From positions 1 to 33,718 of the forward strand of contig JAIPBW010000035.1 in NCBI GenBank assembly GCA_021738505.1: a DNA stretch of 33,718 bases. Reading direction: 5' to 3'. Below the pieces are notes generated by a model, which saw only the letters and a program-made list of their open reading frames with translations, searched no databases and was not told the origin of the DNA. The first letter of the stretch is position 1. Each line of letters opens with the position of its first letter. Below are positions 24,209-33,276 of the stretch, piece by piece. The DNA is from Bacteroidales bacterium. Lineage in GTDB: Bacteria > Bacteroidota > Bacteroidia > Bacteroidales > PWNQ01. The position numbers were made by a program, and so were the translations under genes.

Positions 24209-25942
24209 ATGTTGAACGAGAAATATACGAAGATCAAAAAATACTTGCTGGATCAATATCAGGATGAGTCCTATGATATCCAAAAAAAGATGGAATATCT
24301 TTTTTATTTTGTTCAGATAGGACTTGGTTTTTTTCTGGCACTTATATTTTTACGCATATTTGGTAATTCGAATATTTATCTGATTATTGGCGATCTTTTT
24401 ATTGGCCTTTTACTATTAGTTTCTATTCTGGGGATTATTTATAAAAAACCTTATGCAGCAGGGAATTCGATTAATTTTTTACCTTTTTCCGTGCTTTTTT
24501 ACCATATAATTGAGGATTATCAGCAAGGCCTTGAAATTTCATTGGAATCCATGTTTGCAACACTTGCATTTTTAATTTTTGGCTTGCTTTTTATTAGTCT
24601 GTTTGCTATTCGACGTAGACAGATGCTGGGATATGCTTTCTTTTCCGTGCTTACGTTGCTTATGAATTATATAGCCGTTGTTGAAACAACATTTAACGGA
24701 GAGATTAATCCTGTTAATATAACTCATTTTATTGCTGCTTTATTGGGGCTTTTCACTTCCTTTTTAATGGCATCACTTGTATTGCATTTGCTGCATGAAG
24801 TAATGTTTTTGGCCCAAAAAACACAAAAAGTAACCGAGAAAAAATATACCACTTTGTTTTCTAAGATGCGGGATGCTTTTGGATATTTCCGGCTGTTGCG
24901 CGATGACTCAGGAAAAGCTACGGATCTTGTGGTGAAAGAATACAATCAGTCGCTATTCGATTTAGTAACACCGCAGGATGAGACTCTTGAAAACAAGACA
25001 ATTTCTGAAATAAATTTACCAGGAGAGATAAGAGAGAGAACTCAGGATTGGATCAAGCTATTTGAGGAAGTCATTGAAAAAAATGAAGAGTATTTTGATG
25101 AGTTGTATTCTCCGGTAGTGAAAAAGTGGTTTTTAATTACTGTTTTTAGTCCATTTCCTGATGAATGTGTGGTTATTCTAAAAGATATTTCTGACATTAA
25201 AAAACAACAGAAGGAATTGAAAATAGCCAAAGAAAAAGCCGAAGAGTCCAACAAACTAAAGTCCTCGTTCCTGAATACGATTTCACACGAAGTTCGCACC
25301 CCGCTTAATCAAATCACTGGCTTATTGCACGTTATCCAGGACTCTTATTCTGATGACGAATCCTTAGCAGAAATGATAGAGCTGATCAACCACAGTTCGG
25401 GTTATTTAACTGAAGTTATCGATAATTTGCTGGAAGCTGCGGTGATGCAAACCAACCATGTGAAAATGAATTTGCGTGAAGAAAATATTCAAACTCATCT
25501 TGATAATGCCGTAGATTTTGTGAACAAACAAATAAAAGCCGCCAATAAACAAAAGAATATCCGTTTTTCTATAGATAATCGCTTGCCTGATGATTTAGTC
25601 TCTCTCAATACAGATCCGAAGATGCTTGAACATATTTTGAAAAAATTGCTTTCCAATGCAGTGAAATATACCAGGGAAGGAGATATTGTTTTCAAAATAT
25701 GGAAAAAAGGTAATGACATTATGTTTTCTGTATCAGACACAGGTGTAGGAATTGAAAAAGACAAACAACACATTATTTTTAATCAATTTCGACAGGCTGA
25801 TGAAGGAAACACACGTAAATATGGTGGTCTGGGGTTAGGTTTGGCGATATCAGCCTTTTTTGCAAATAAGCTGAATGGAGAAATTCATGTTGACTCAACG
25901 CCCGGCGAAGGTTCTGTTTTTTATTTCAGACATCCGGTATAA
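24209..25942 (+). CDS. Orphan membrane sensor histidine kinase
   Basis: This 577-residue protein has about six transmembrane helices in the first 200 residues, a PAS-like region (about 213-330), a short coiled coil, then the HisKA dimerisation domain with phospho-accepting His360 in ISHEVRTPLN and an ATPase domain with LLSNAVKYT (N box), DTGVGI (G1) and GGLGLGLAI (G2). There is no fused receiver. No response regulator gene lies within the window, so the partner is unknown. It probably senses a membrane or soluble signal through the multi-helix N terminus. It is preceded by a 135-bp gap and likely transcribed alone. Confidence 0.92.
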   Translation: MLNEKYTKIKKYLLDQYQDESYDIQKKMEYLFYFVQIGLGFFLALIFLRIFGNSNIYLIIGDLFIGLLLLVSILGIIYKKPYAAGNSINFLPFSVLFYHIIEDYQQGLEISLESMFATLAFLIFGLLFISLFAIRRRQMLGYAFFSVLTLLMNYIAVVETTFNGEINPVNITHFIAALLGLFTSFLMASLVLHLLHEVMFLAQKTQKVTEKKYTTLFSKMRDAFGYFRLLRDDSGKATDLVVKEYNQSLFDLVTPQDETLENKTISEINLPGEIRERTQDWIKLFEEVIEKNEEYFDELYSPVVKKWFLITVFSPFPDECVVILKDISDIKKQQKELKIAKEKAEESNKLKSSFLNTISHEVRTPLNQITGLLHVIQDSYSDDESLAEMIELINHSSGYLTEVIDNLLEAAVMQTNHVKMNLREENIQTHLDNAVDFVNKQIKAANKQKNIRFSIDNRLPDDLVSLNTDPKMLEHILKKLLSNAVKYTREGDIVFKIWKKGNDIMFSVSDTGVGIEKDKQHIIFNQFRQADEGNTRKYGGLGLGLAISAFFANKLNGEIHVDSTPGEGSVFYFRHPV

Positions 25943-26044
25943 AAAAGCTTTTCATTTGAACATTGTATCTCATCGGATAGTTATTCTATAATGAATGAAA
26001 CTAATAAGTTTTAAGGAACTTTTTCGGTTAAAAATGGATAAATA

Positions 26045-26512
26045 ATGATGAAAAAGATAACAGGCTTACTGGTTATGTTAATGATGTTTTCCGGAACATC
26101 ATTAGCCCAGGAAACGAAAGGAACAGATACTATGAAATATAAAAAGTTAGATAATCTCGAAAAGTATGTTATTCTGGATAAAGGTACTGAACCACCTTTC
26201 TCCGGCAAATATGTAGACCATAAAAAAGACGGAACCTACACATGCAAACGTTGCGGACAGCCTTTATTTCGTTCAGATGATAAGTTTGACGCACGCTGCG
26301 GTTGGCCCAGTTTTGATGATGAAATAGAGGGTGCCGTTGAGCGAAAAACCGATGCGGATGGCGTGCGTACGGAAATATTATGTGCGAACTGTGGTGCTCA
26401 CCTTGGTCATGTGTTTAAAGGAGAAGGATTTACAGATAAAAATTTGAGGCATTGTGTGAATTCGGTCTCTTTAGATTTTGAACCTTATACTTCAGGTTCT
26501 ACTAAAGATTAA
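26045..26512 (+). CDS. msrB: Exported peptide-methionine (R)-S-oxide reductase
   Basis: MsrB reduces methionine-R-sulfoxide in oxidised proteins. The 155-residue protein begins with a signal peptide (about 1-21, ending SLAQ), so it acts in the periplasm or beyond rather than the cytoplasm. The zinc ligands are Cys67, Cys70, Cys113 and Cys116 (CKRC, CANC). The catalytic Cys137 is in RHCVNSVSL, and Cys85 in RCGWPSF is the likely recycling cysteine. There is no MsrA domain and no electron donor gene next door. The gene is closed by a strong hairpin terminator shared with tRNA-His. Confidence 0.95.
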   Translation: MMKKITGLLVMLMMFSGTSLAQETKGTDTMKYKKLDNLEKYVILDKGTEPPFSGKYVDHKKDGTYTCKRCGQPLFRSDDKFDARCGWPSFDDEIEGAVERKTDADGVRTEILCANCGAHLGHVFKGEGFTDKNLRHCVNSVSLDFEPYTSGSTKD

Positions 26513-26540
26513 AACAAGCTTGAAAGAGTTGATAGAAAAT

Positions 26541-26574
26541 AAAAAAGCCGCTTTCGAAAAAGCGGCTTTTTTTT
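26541..26574. terminator. Bidirectional terminator of msrB and tRNA-His
   Basis: AAGCCGCTTT (26545-26554) pairs with AAAGCGGCTT (26559-26568) around a 4-nt loop. Flanking A and T runs let it act in both directions. Confidence 0.9.
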
Positions 26575-26575
26575 G

Positions 26576-26650
26576 GGTGAAAGGTGGGATTCGAACCCAC
26601 GGCCTCTGGAACCACAATCCAGCGCTCTAACCAACTGAGCTACGATCACC
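26576..26650 (-). tRNA. tRNA-His (anticodon GTG)
   Basis: The cloverleaf is read from 26650 down to 26576. It has an extra 5' G (G-1) facing C73, the tRNA-His identity pair. The D arm GCTC/GAGC, anticodon stem CTGGA/TCCAG with loop TTGTGGT (anticodon at 26615-26613), a 5-nt variable loop and the T arm GTGGG/CCCAC are all sound. The acceptor stem GTGATCG/CTTTCAC has two adjacent mismatches (5-68 T/T and 6-67 C/T). The CCA end is not encoded. Confidence 0.93.
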
Positions 26651-26665
26651 ATGTTTAAGCGAGTG

Positions 26666-26673
26666 CAAATATA
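26666..26673 (-). promoter_or_regulatory. Putative -7 box of tRNA-His
   Basis: On the minus strand TATATTTG fits the Bacteroidota -7 consensus and lies 15 nt upstream of G-1. The -33 element is poor. Confidence 0.5.
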
Positions 26674-26719
26674 TAAAAAATCTATTACGATTTAAATTTT
26701 CTTTCAAAAAAATTCATGC

Positions 26720-26727
26720 TATGTTTG
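26720..26727 (+). promoter_or_regulatory. Putative -7 box of the glycosyltransferase-flippase operon
   Basis: TATGTTTG matches TAnnTTTG, 18 nt before the ATG at 26746. It implies that the in-frame ATG at 26716 is not used. It is divergent from the tRNA-His promoter. Confidence 0.45.
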
Positions 26728-26745
26728 CAATGTTTATGTTTCGCT

Positions 26746-27957
26746 ATGAAAGCAAATAAATTACGTAATAATAACCCAGGGGTTTTGTTGTTTACTCCTT
26801 GGTATCCAAACAGATACGATTCGATGTTCGGGTTGTTTGTTCAACGGCATGCTGAAATAATTTCAGTTGATGAACCGGTTGTTGTAATTTATATACATGG
26901 CACTGATCAGAATCTTAAAAGTAATTTTGAAATTGAAGTTTCCCAAAAAGATAATCTTCAGGAAATTCGCATTTACTTCACCAAAAAATCGAATAATAAA
27001 GGAGTTTTATCAGGAATTAGTAGCATGATCCGGTATATACGGGCATTTTTTAAGGTATGGCGTTTCTATAAAAAGAATTTCAATCTGCCTGACATAATTC
27101 ATGTAAATGTTCTTACACGTTCCGGTTTACAAGCTTTATATCTGAAATGTATTTACAAAATACCTTATGTAATTACGGAACATTGGTCACGGTATATGCC
27201 CGGGAATAATTCGTTTCGAGGTTGGATACATAAACAATTAACAAAAATAGTAGTAAAAAACGCCCGGGCTGTATCCGCAGTTTCTCAGAAGCTTTTGAAA
27301 AGCATGAAAGATGCCGGGCTAGAGCATTCAAACTATAAATTGATGTACAATTATGTTGATACGCATTTGTTTAAACCACCCAAAGAGAATATAAAGAATG
27401 AAGTGATCCATTTTCTTCATGTGAGTTGTTTTGAGGATAAATCCAAAAATATCAGCGGAATAATAAATGTCATAGAGCAGCTCCAAACTATGGGTTATGA
27501 TTTTAAAATGACAATGGTTGGTGACGGGGTAGATTTTGACAGGGTGCAGAACCTGATTGCAGAGAAAAACTTAAATTCTGTAATCACATGTACGGGCGTT
27601 TTAGAAGGTCAGGCTTTAGCAAGTTATTATCAGCAAGCAGATTATCAGGTGCTTTTTAGTAATTATGAAACATTTGGGATTGTTGTTTATGAGGGACTTG
27701 CTGCCGGTTTACCTGCAATTACAACAAAAACGGCCGATTTTGATCACCACATTGACGAAAAAAAGGGTATATTAGTAGATGTAAAAGATCAGCAAGGCTT
27801 ATTTGAAGCTATGAAATACTGTATCGAAAAACAACCGGAATTTAAAACAGATTACTTGAGGAATTATGCAATTCAGTATTTTAGTAAAGATGCTGTTTTG
27901 CAACAAATAAAAGATTTGTACGATAGTGCGCTAAAGCAAGGTTATGTTAATCAATAA
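26746..27957 (+). CDS. Family 4 glycosyltransferase (GT-B fold)
   Basis: This 403-residue cytoplasmic enzyme transfers a sugar from a nucleotide donor, probably during surface polysaccharide synthesis. The N-terminal half has FTPWYPNRYDSMFGLFVQRH and the acceptor-side ITEHWSRYMPG. The C-terminal half has the GT4 donor site with an E-x7-E pattern in YETFGIVVYEGLAAGLP. The frame is open to an ATG at 26716, but that codon lies upstream of a -7 box, so the ATG at 26746 is preferred. Its last 14 bp overlap the flippase gene, so the two are translationally coupled. Sugar and linkage are unknown. Confidence 0.9.
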   Translation: MKANKLRNNNPGVLLFTPWYPNRYDSMFGLFVQRHAEIISVDEPVVVIYIHGTDQNLKSNFEIEVSQKDNLQEIRIYFTKKSNNKGVLSGISSMIRYIRAFFKVWRFYKKNFNLPDIIHVNVLTRSGLQALYLKCIYKIPYVITEHWSRYMPGNNSFRGWIHKQLTKIVVKNARAVSAVSQKLLKSMKDAGLEHSNYKLMYNYVDTHLFKPPKENIKNEVIHFLHVSCFEDKSKNISGIINVIEQLQTMGYDFKMTMVGDGVDFDRVQNLIAEKNLNSVITCTGVLEGQALASYYQQADYQVLFSNYETFGIVVYEGLAAGLPAITTKTADFDHHIDEKKGILVDVKDQQGLFEAMKYCIEKQPEFKTDYLRNYAIQYFSKDAVLQQIKDLYDSALKQGYVNQ

Positions 27958-29245
27958 AATCTTCGGAACTGTCGGGGCACGGCTGCTCAGTGCTATACTT
28001 TCATTTACGGTGTTGATTGTTAGCACGCATTCTTTTGGTGCTGATGGATATGGAGTTATTACTATGATTATCCTGAGTATAATGTTTATCGGGATGTTTA
28101 ATGACTTGATGGGGGGAGGAGCTCTGGTTTATCTAATTCCAAGGAATAAGTTATCAGAGTTACTAAGTATTTCTTATACCTGGAGTTTTTTCACAGCGTT
28201 AGCGGGTAGTATTATTGCTTATTTTTTTGATAAAGAACTGGTCGGACCTTATGCCTTACATGTTTTTTTTCTGGCCGTGTTACATAATTGGTTTACGATT
28301 AACCAGAAAGTTCTTTTGGGTAAGGAGCGTATCGGTATTTTTAATATACTTATTGTTATTCAGCTTTTTATTTTACTTTCTTCCTTGTTTTTGTTTGTTA
28401 ATCTGATGCCGGGTAATGATCCTATCCTGTATATATATGCCTTGTACTTCAGTTATGGCCTGGCTTTTCTTATCAGTTTTTCTTTTGTTTTCGGATATCT
28501 GAAAAGCGAAAACAATAAAATTTTAATTCGTAAAGAGGTTGTCAAACGAGTAATTTCCCTTGGTTTTTATACTCAAATTGCCAATCTCACTCAATTTTTC
28601 AATTACCGTTTAACCTATTATTTTATTCAGACATTTTGGATAAGCTCCGGAGGTTCGGCTGCTCCATTGGGAGTTTATGGGTCCACAAATAAAATTGTAG
28701 AGGGGAACTGGCTGGTTAGTAAATCACTGTCTCTGGTTCAATATTCTGTTTTAGCAAACCGGGAAGGGGAGGATTATGCGCAAAACCTGACATTATCTTT
28801 TCTAAAGCTCTCCTTTTTTGTCACCTTTCTTATCACATTGGTTTTGGTAATATTACCAGGGACATTTTACGAGTGGCTGTTCGGTGGACAGGAATTTCAA
28901 AAAATTCCGCAATTGATTTTATTACTATCCCCCGGTATATTGGCTGTTTCACTGAACAATAGTATCTCTCACTACTTTGCAGGTAAGGGATTACAACGAA
29001 TTAATGCTATCGGGTCATTATTGGGTTTTAGCGGAACAGTTATTGCCGGGCTGTTGCTTGTCCCTGTTTGGGGCCTTACAGGGGCAGCCATTACTTCATC
29101 TATAGCCCATGTATTGGGAACCGGTTTTATGATTTATATTTTTATCAGAAAGACCCAAATCAAAACTTCTGATTTCTGTTTAAAAAGGACTGATCTCAAT
29201 CTGGTTAAGAAAATTTTAGCAAACCGGAAAAACAAAAATAGTTAA
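27944..29245 (+). CDS. Wzx-like polysaccharide flippase (MOP superfamily)
   Basis: This 433-residue protein has roughly twelve hydrophobic helices spread over its whole length, starting with VGARLLSAILSFTVLIVS. It has the pattern of the oligosaccharide flippase/polysaccharide biosynthesis protein family that moves lipid-linked glycans across the inner membrane. The C terminus is short and basic. It overlaps the upstream glycosyltransferase by 14 bp, supporting a joint role in a surface glycan. Only one glycosyltransferase is present, so this is not a full O-antigen or capsule locus. Other MOP-superfamily transporters are possible but less likely given the neighbour. Confidence 0.82.
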   Translation: MLINKIFGTVGARLLSAILSFTVLIVSTHSFGADGYGVITMIILSIMFIGMFNDLMGGGALVYLIPRNKLSELLSISYTWSFFTALAGSIIAYFFDKELVGPYALHVFFLAVLHNWFTINQKVLLGKERIGIFNILIVIQLFILLSSLFLFVNLMPGNDPILYIYALYFSYGLAFLISFSFVFGYLKSENNKILIRKEVVKRVISLGFYTQIANLTQFFNYRLTYYFIQTFWISSGGSAAPLGVYGSTNKIVEGNWLVSKSLSLVQYSVLANREGEDYAQNLTLSFLKLSFFVTFLITLVLVILPGTFYEWLFGGQEFQKIPQLILLLSPGILAVSLNNSISHYFAGKGLQRINAIGSLLGFSGTVIAGLLLVPVWGLTGAAITSSIAHVLGTGFMIYIFIRKTQIKTSDFCLKRTDLNLVKKILANRKNKNS

Positions 29246-29261
29246 TAAATGTTTTGAGTCT

Positions 29262-30161
29262 ATGATAATTTCAGACCGCGGAAAAGGATATTTGCTCACT
29301 TTAGTTGCAACTCTTGCAATGTCCAATGTTTATATTTTCAGTAAAGCGGCTCTGAATGACCTCCACTTGGCTCAATTCGGATTTTACTGGTTTGGAATGG
29401 CAGTGGTCTGGAATTTTATTTATGGACTGTTTAGCTGCCGCTATAAGCACATCTGGAAAACGACTACGAAGAGTTGGATTACTCTTGGGATTATTGCCGT
29501 ATTGGAAATTCTGGCAACAACATTTATGTTTTCGGCCATACAAATTATGGAAAATCCTGCTTTTGTTTCCTTTATTAGCAATGTATCTCCCTTTTTTGTG
29601 ACACTTCTCGGTATCATTTTTTTGAAAGAAACATTCAACAAAATGGAAATCCCCGGAATAATTTTGGCTCTTGGCGGTGCTTTTCTCGTTAGTTATAAAC
29701 CGGGAACCAGTTTGAGTGATCTTTTTATTCCCGGTTCTTCTTATGCTTTTTTATCAGCCTTCTTTGTTGCTGTAAGTATGATTGTTGCCAAAATATCAAC
29801 CCGGGATGTTCATCCGTTGTTGATCTCTTTAAATCGTGTTGTTTACCTATTTATCTATGCTTTTATAATGATGTTGGTTTTTCAACAACCGTTTGCCATT
29901 GGATTAAAACCCCTGGGGAATATGTTCATAGGCTCACTCTTAGGTCCGTTTCTGACGGCTTTTGTCGGATATGCGGCTTTGAAATACATTGAAGCTTCGC
30001 GAGCTTCTCTTATTCGTAGTACAAAAAGTATTTTTGTTTTAATCGGAGCCTATTTTATGTTTCAGCAGGTCCCGGCTTTGTATCAGGTCATCGGAGGGAT
30101 TATTTCTTTAATTGGGGTTATGTTATTAACTTTAGGAAGAGCTAGCCGGCATAAGGCATAA
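29262..30161 (+). CDS. EamA/DMT-superfamily transporter
   Basis: This 299-residue inner-membrane protein has about ten hydrophobic helices arranged as two EamA repeats (about 8-138 and 155-292). Typical phrases are FSAIQIMENPAFVSFISNVSP and VTLLGIIFLKETF in repeat one, and LKYIEASRASLIRSTKSIF in repeat two. Family members export amino acids, metabolites or nucleotide sugars; the substrate cannot be predicted. It starts 16 bp after the flippase stop, so it probably belongs to the same transcript. A link to glycan synthesis is only contextual. Confidence 0.88.
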   Translation: MIISDRGKGYLLTLVATLAMSNVYIFSKAALNDLHLAQFGFYWFGMAVVWNFIYGLFSCRYKHIWKTTTKSWITLGIIAVLEILATTFMFSAIQIMENPAFVSFISNVSPFFVTLLGIIFLKETFNKMEIPGIILALGGAFLVSYKPGTSLSDLFIPGSSYAFLSAFFVAVSMIVAKISTRDVHPLLISLNRVVYLFIYAFIMMLVFQQPFAIGLKPLGNMFIGSLLGPFLTAFVGYAALKYIEASRASLIRSTKSIFVLIGAYFMFQQVPALYQVIGGIISLIGVMLLTLGRASRHKA

Positions 30162-30251
30162 ATATTCAACAAGTTCCCGATTGACTTATTGCATTTCTGA
30201 TTTTCAAGAATTTTTTCTGATATAAATAGTGTTTTTCATTGATTTTATAGT

Positions 30252-30259
30252 TATATTTG
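30252..30259 (+). promoter_or_regulatory. Putative -7 box of the T9SS cargo gene
   Basis: TATATTTG matches the Bacteroidota -7 consensus, 33 nt upstream of the ATG at 30293. No good -33 element is seen at the right distance. Confidence 0.45.
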
Positions 30260-30292
30260 TACGATAGACAAATAACCCTAAAATTTATAATT

Positions 30293-32215
30293 ATGAAACA
30301 CACGTTACTTTTCTTATTTATCTTGGCGTTCAGCTTTTCGGCAATGAGCCAGTCGAAAAAGTATGAGCCAACCTTGAAAGATTCCAAACCAAATCAGATC
30401 AAACATCTGGTATCTTACGATCAGATAAATGCTCAATCTTCCGAAGCACCTAAAAAGGATGTTTCCCAAAGCAAAGGAATGGAAAAGATTCCGTTTGCCT
30501 CTTCGGCTAATATTTATAGTGTAATATCAGTAGACCAATCTGTGCTGACAGTAGATCAGGATCTTGGAGCTATTGTACATTTTGCCCGTGCCGGCGGTAA
30601 TTATGGAGCATCAGGAAACGAACTACGCATAAGTACTACTACTTTTGATGATTATACATCATGGAATCATACTGTGATAACACCGGAATCCGGGAAAAAT
30701 ATTCGTTATCCTTCAGGAGGAGTTCTGAGTTTTCCAAGTTCTGCTTCCCTTGATGATGCTTATGCCGCATTTTCTGGTCCGATTACAGGTGGCTCCGGCT
30801 GGACTCACAATTTTACAGGGTCTGTAAAATTAGATGATGCAGAATCGAATACAGCTGTGTCTTATGAAAGTTTGCCGGCAGGAACATATTTTGCTCATGC
30901 CAATTCAAATCTAACGGTTTGTGATGACTCTACCGTGCATGTTGCCGGTGATATTTTTTCCGGAACAAGTGCCGATTATTATTGGAGCAGCGGATTGCTT
31001 TATAACGGTAAATTTAATGCTGCTACCAATGAGTTTGACTGGGAACCTCTTGAGCAGATGAATCATAATTTTGCCATTGACTCAAGCGATATGACCCCGG
31101 CTGCTTCCGGTACTTCTACTGCCTGGAATGAAGATGGGTCTGTCGGATATTATATTTTCCGTGGCCGCGACTCAGTAAATGATACCCGGGCGTATCAACC
31201 AATTGTTTATAAATCAACAAATCAGGGCGATACCTGGAATCAGGAGCCTGTTTTTGATTTTAGCACACTCCCGAGTATCACTGATTATTTATGGCCAACA
31301 TTAGCTGACTCAACGGTTACAAAAGCCTTCTTTTCAACTATGGAGCCCGTGGTTGATCATCAGGGAATGTTGCATATTTTTTCTCTAATTCAGGGAAGTT
31401 ATTCGGACCATAAAGACTCATTGGGTTATACCTATCTATGGGAACCCCATAAGTTATTTCATGTATATATGCTGCCCGGGGGCGGATGGGAAGCTGAACT
31501 TCTTCATGTTATGAATACCTATGATGTTACTGCTGATGATCAGTTGTTTGGTTCCGGTGGTGATGCTATGGGTTGGTCGCATCGTATTAATGCATCCCGC
31601 ACTGAAGATGGTGAAAAGATTTTTGTAGTCTGGGGGGATACAGATTCTTCATTGGCAACTCAAAATGGAGATGGATTTTTAATTAATTCCTCACCTGATA
31701 TCTATGCTGCCGGTAAAGACCTGGTTGGCAACACAACCTATCCAATCACTAATTTTACCAATGGAACCAACTTCTGGGGTGATAATTATTTTCATTATGC
31801 GTCGAATATTACGTATGTTGACCAGGATAATAACCTTATTATTCCTGTTAATACAGTAGATAAAGGAAATACTCCGCTTGATGAGATAACCCATAATTTG
31901 TTAATGACAGTGGGATATGGAACCACAATTAATACGGAAGAATTTGAAGGTAACCTGGGACTTACTGTAAATCAGAATTTCCCTAATCCTTTCGATGACA
32001 GAACAAATATTTCTGTCGATTTAGAAAAAGATGCCAACCTTCAACTGGAAGTTTATAATATGATTGGACAAAAAGTCTATCAGGAGGATAAAGGAAATGT
32101 AAGCCCGGGCTCATATAACTTTATGATCCTGGCTGATCAGATGAAACCCGGTATTTATTTCTATAGAGTTACAGCCGGCGAAAGAACACGAACAAAGAAA
32201 ATGATCGTTCAGTAA
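30293..32215 (+). CDS. Secreted protein with T9SS type A sorting domain
   Basis: This 640-residue protein of unknown function has a signal peptide (about 1-20, ending SAMSQ). A large domain of beta-rich, Asp/Ser/Thr-rich sequence follows, containing an Asp-box-like motif (STNQGDTW) suggestive of a beta-propeller. It closes with a type IX secretion C-terminal domain: NQNFPNPFDDRTNISVDL, LEVYNMIGQKVY, PGSYNF, MKPGIYFYRVTAGERTRTKKM. T9SS cargo crosses the outer membrane and is usually anchored to A-LPS or released. The frame is open to an ATG at 30257, but the signal peptide sets the start at 30293. It is monocistronic with its own terminator. No catalytic residues were recognised. Confidence 0.85.
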   Translation: MKHTLLFLFILAFSFSAMSQSKKYEPTLKDSKPNQIKHLVSYDQINAQSSEAPKKDVSQSKGMEKIPFASSANIYSVISVDQSVLTVDQDLGAIVHFARAGGNYGASGNELRISTTTFDDYTSWNHTVITPESGKNIRYPSGGVLSFPSSASLDDAYAAFSGPITGGSGWTHNFTGSVKLDDAESNTAVSYESLPAGTYFAHANSNLTVCDDSTVHVAGDIFSGTSADYYWSSGLLYNGKFNAATNEFDWEPLEQMNHNFAIDSSDMTPAASGTSTAWNEDGSVGYYIFRGRDSVNDTRAYQPIVYKSTNQGDTWNQEPVFDFSTLPSITDYLWPTLADSTVTKAFFSTMEPVVDHQGMLHIFSLIQGSYSDHKDSLGYTYLWEPHKLFHVYMLPGGGWEAELLHVMNTYDVTADDQLFGSGGDAMGWSHRINASRTEDGEKIFVVWGDTDSSLATQNGDGFLINSSPDIYAAGKDLVGNTTYPITNFTNGTNFWGDNYFHYASNITYVDQDNNLIIPVNTVDKGNTPLDEITHNLLMTVGYGTTINTEEFEGNLGLTVNQNFPNPFDDRTNISVDLEKDANLQLEVYNMIGQKVYQEDKGNVSPGSYNFMILADQMKPGIYFYRVTAGERTRTKKMIVQ

Positions 32216-32231
32216 ATAAACCGAATGAAAT

Positions 32232-32263
32232 AAAACCGCTATCTTTTAAGGTAGCGGTTTTTT
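32232..32263 (+). terminator. Terminator of the T9SS cargo gene
   Basis: AAAACCGCTA (32232-32241) pairs with TAGCGGTTTT (32252-32261), and the stem extends inward with a G-U pair. T-rich sequence follows. Confidence 0.88.
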
Positions 32264-32415
32264 ATTTTTTTGTATTTTTGAAAAGTTACTAAAGATAACC
32301 ATAAACAAGTGGTTTTTTATAGTGATAAAACATATTCGGAAAATCGCCTAATACCAGAGAAGGGTTTATATCTCGAATGAAGTTGATAAATAATTTAACT
32401 TAAATATATTGATCT

Positions 32416-33276
32416 ATGAAAAAAATAATTGTTCCGGTAGATTTTTCTGAAGAATCCAGGAATGGATTGGACCTGGCCATAAAAGTTGCTAATCACATGA
32501 AAGCCAGCGTGGAAATGGTTCATGTTATAAAAGAAAGTAATGAGTTTTTTCTGGCTGCAGAGAAAGAACACCGTAAGCAGGCCGAGAATTCTTTCAAAAA
32601 AGTACTGGAAGAGTTTCAGGATCAGGTGAAAGAAGGCAATGAACTGACTTATGTAATTCATAAAGGTCGGATTCATCATGAAATCGTCAATCATGCCAAG
32701 TACAACAGTGCTGATATGATCATCGGTTCAACGCATGGGGCTTCGGGCTTTGAGGAATTTTTTATAGGAAGTAATGCTCATCGTGTTATTGCCAGCTCTA
32801 AAATCCCTACGATGTTTATCCGCCATGGAGTGGCTCCACGAAACTTTAATCGAATCCTGCTGCCTATTGATGATACCATCGAAACACGGCAAAAAGTTCC
32901 GTTTACAACAGAATTAGCAAAAAGCTTTGATGCAGAGATAATTATTCAGGCCATTTCTTTAACGGATGATCCGCAGATTACGAATAGAGTTCGTGCATAT
33001 ACAGATCAGGTGATTGAATATATGGAGGAAGAAAATGTCAAATATCAAATAGGTGAAGCTCAGGGAGATATTGTGAAAAATATTTTAGAGTCTGCACGGA
33101 AATATGATGTGGATCTTATTGCTTCTATGGCTGAGGAAGAAAGAACAATGTCTTCCTTTGATCTCGGTGGAAACGTCATGGAATTATTGCGCAAAGCTAA
33201 TGTTCCTTTGTTGTGTATTCACCAGCAAAAGTATTTCCATAAATACGATATATTCCGCACGCCATCATCAACATAA
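32416..33276 (+). CDS. Tandem-domain universal stress protein
   Basis: This 286-residue cytoplasmic protein is made of two UspA domains (about 1-142 and 148-280). The first starts KKIIVPVDFSEESRNGLDLA and has a complete ATP-binding loop (GSTHGASGFEEFFIGSNA). The second starts FNRILLPIDDTIETRQK, but the corresponding loop reads ASMAEEERTMSSFDLGGN and lacks the G-x-x-G half, so it probably does not bind ATP the same way. Such proteins help survival under starvation, redox or hypoxic stress through unknown partners. It lies 200 bp after the T9SS gene's terminator and is likely a single-gene unit. Confidence 0.92.
   Translation: MKKIIVPVDFSEESRNGLDLAIKVANHMKASVEMVHVIKESNEFFLAAEKEHRKQAENSFKKVLEEFQDQVKEGNELTYVIHKGRIHHEIVNHAKYNSADMIIGSTHGASGFEEFFIGSNAHRVIASSKIPTMFIRHGVAPRNFNRILLPIDDTIETRQKVPFTTELAKSFDAEIIIQAISLTDDPQITNRVRAYTDQVIEYMEEENVKYQIGEAQGDIVKNILESARKYDVDLIASMAEEERTMSSFDLGGNVMELLRKANVPLLCIHQQKYFHKYDIFRTPSST

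Noticed and set aside
26746-30161. Complete capsule or O-antigen locus
   Set aside because: Only one glycosyltransferase and one flippase are present; no polymerase, nucleotide-sugar synthesis or export genes are seen.
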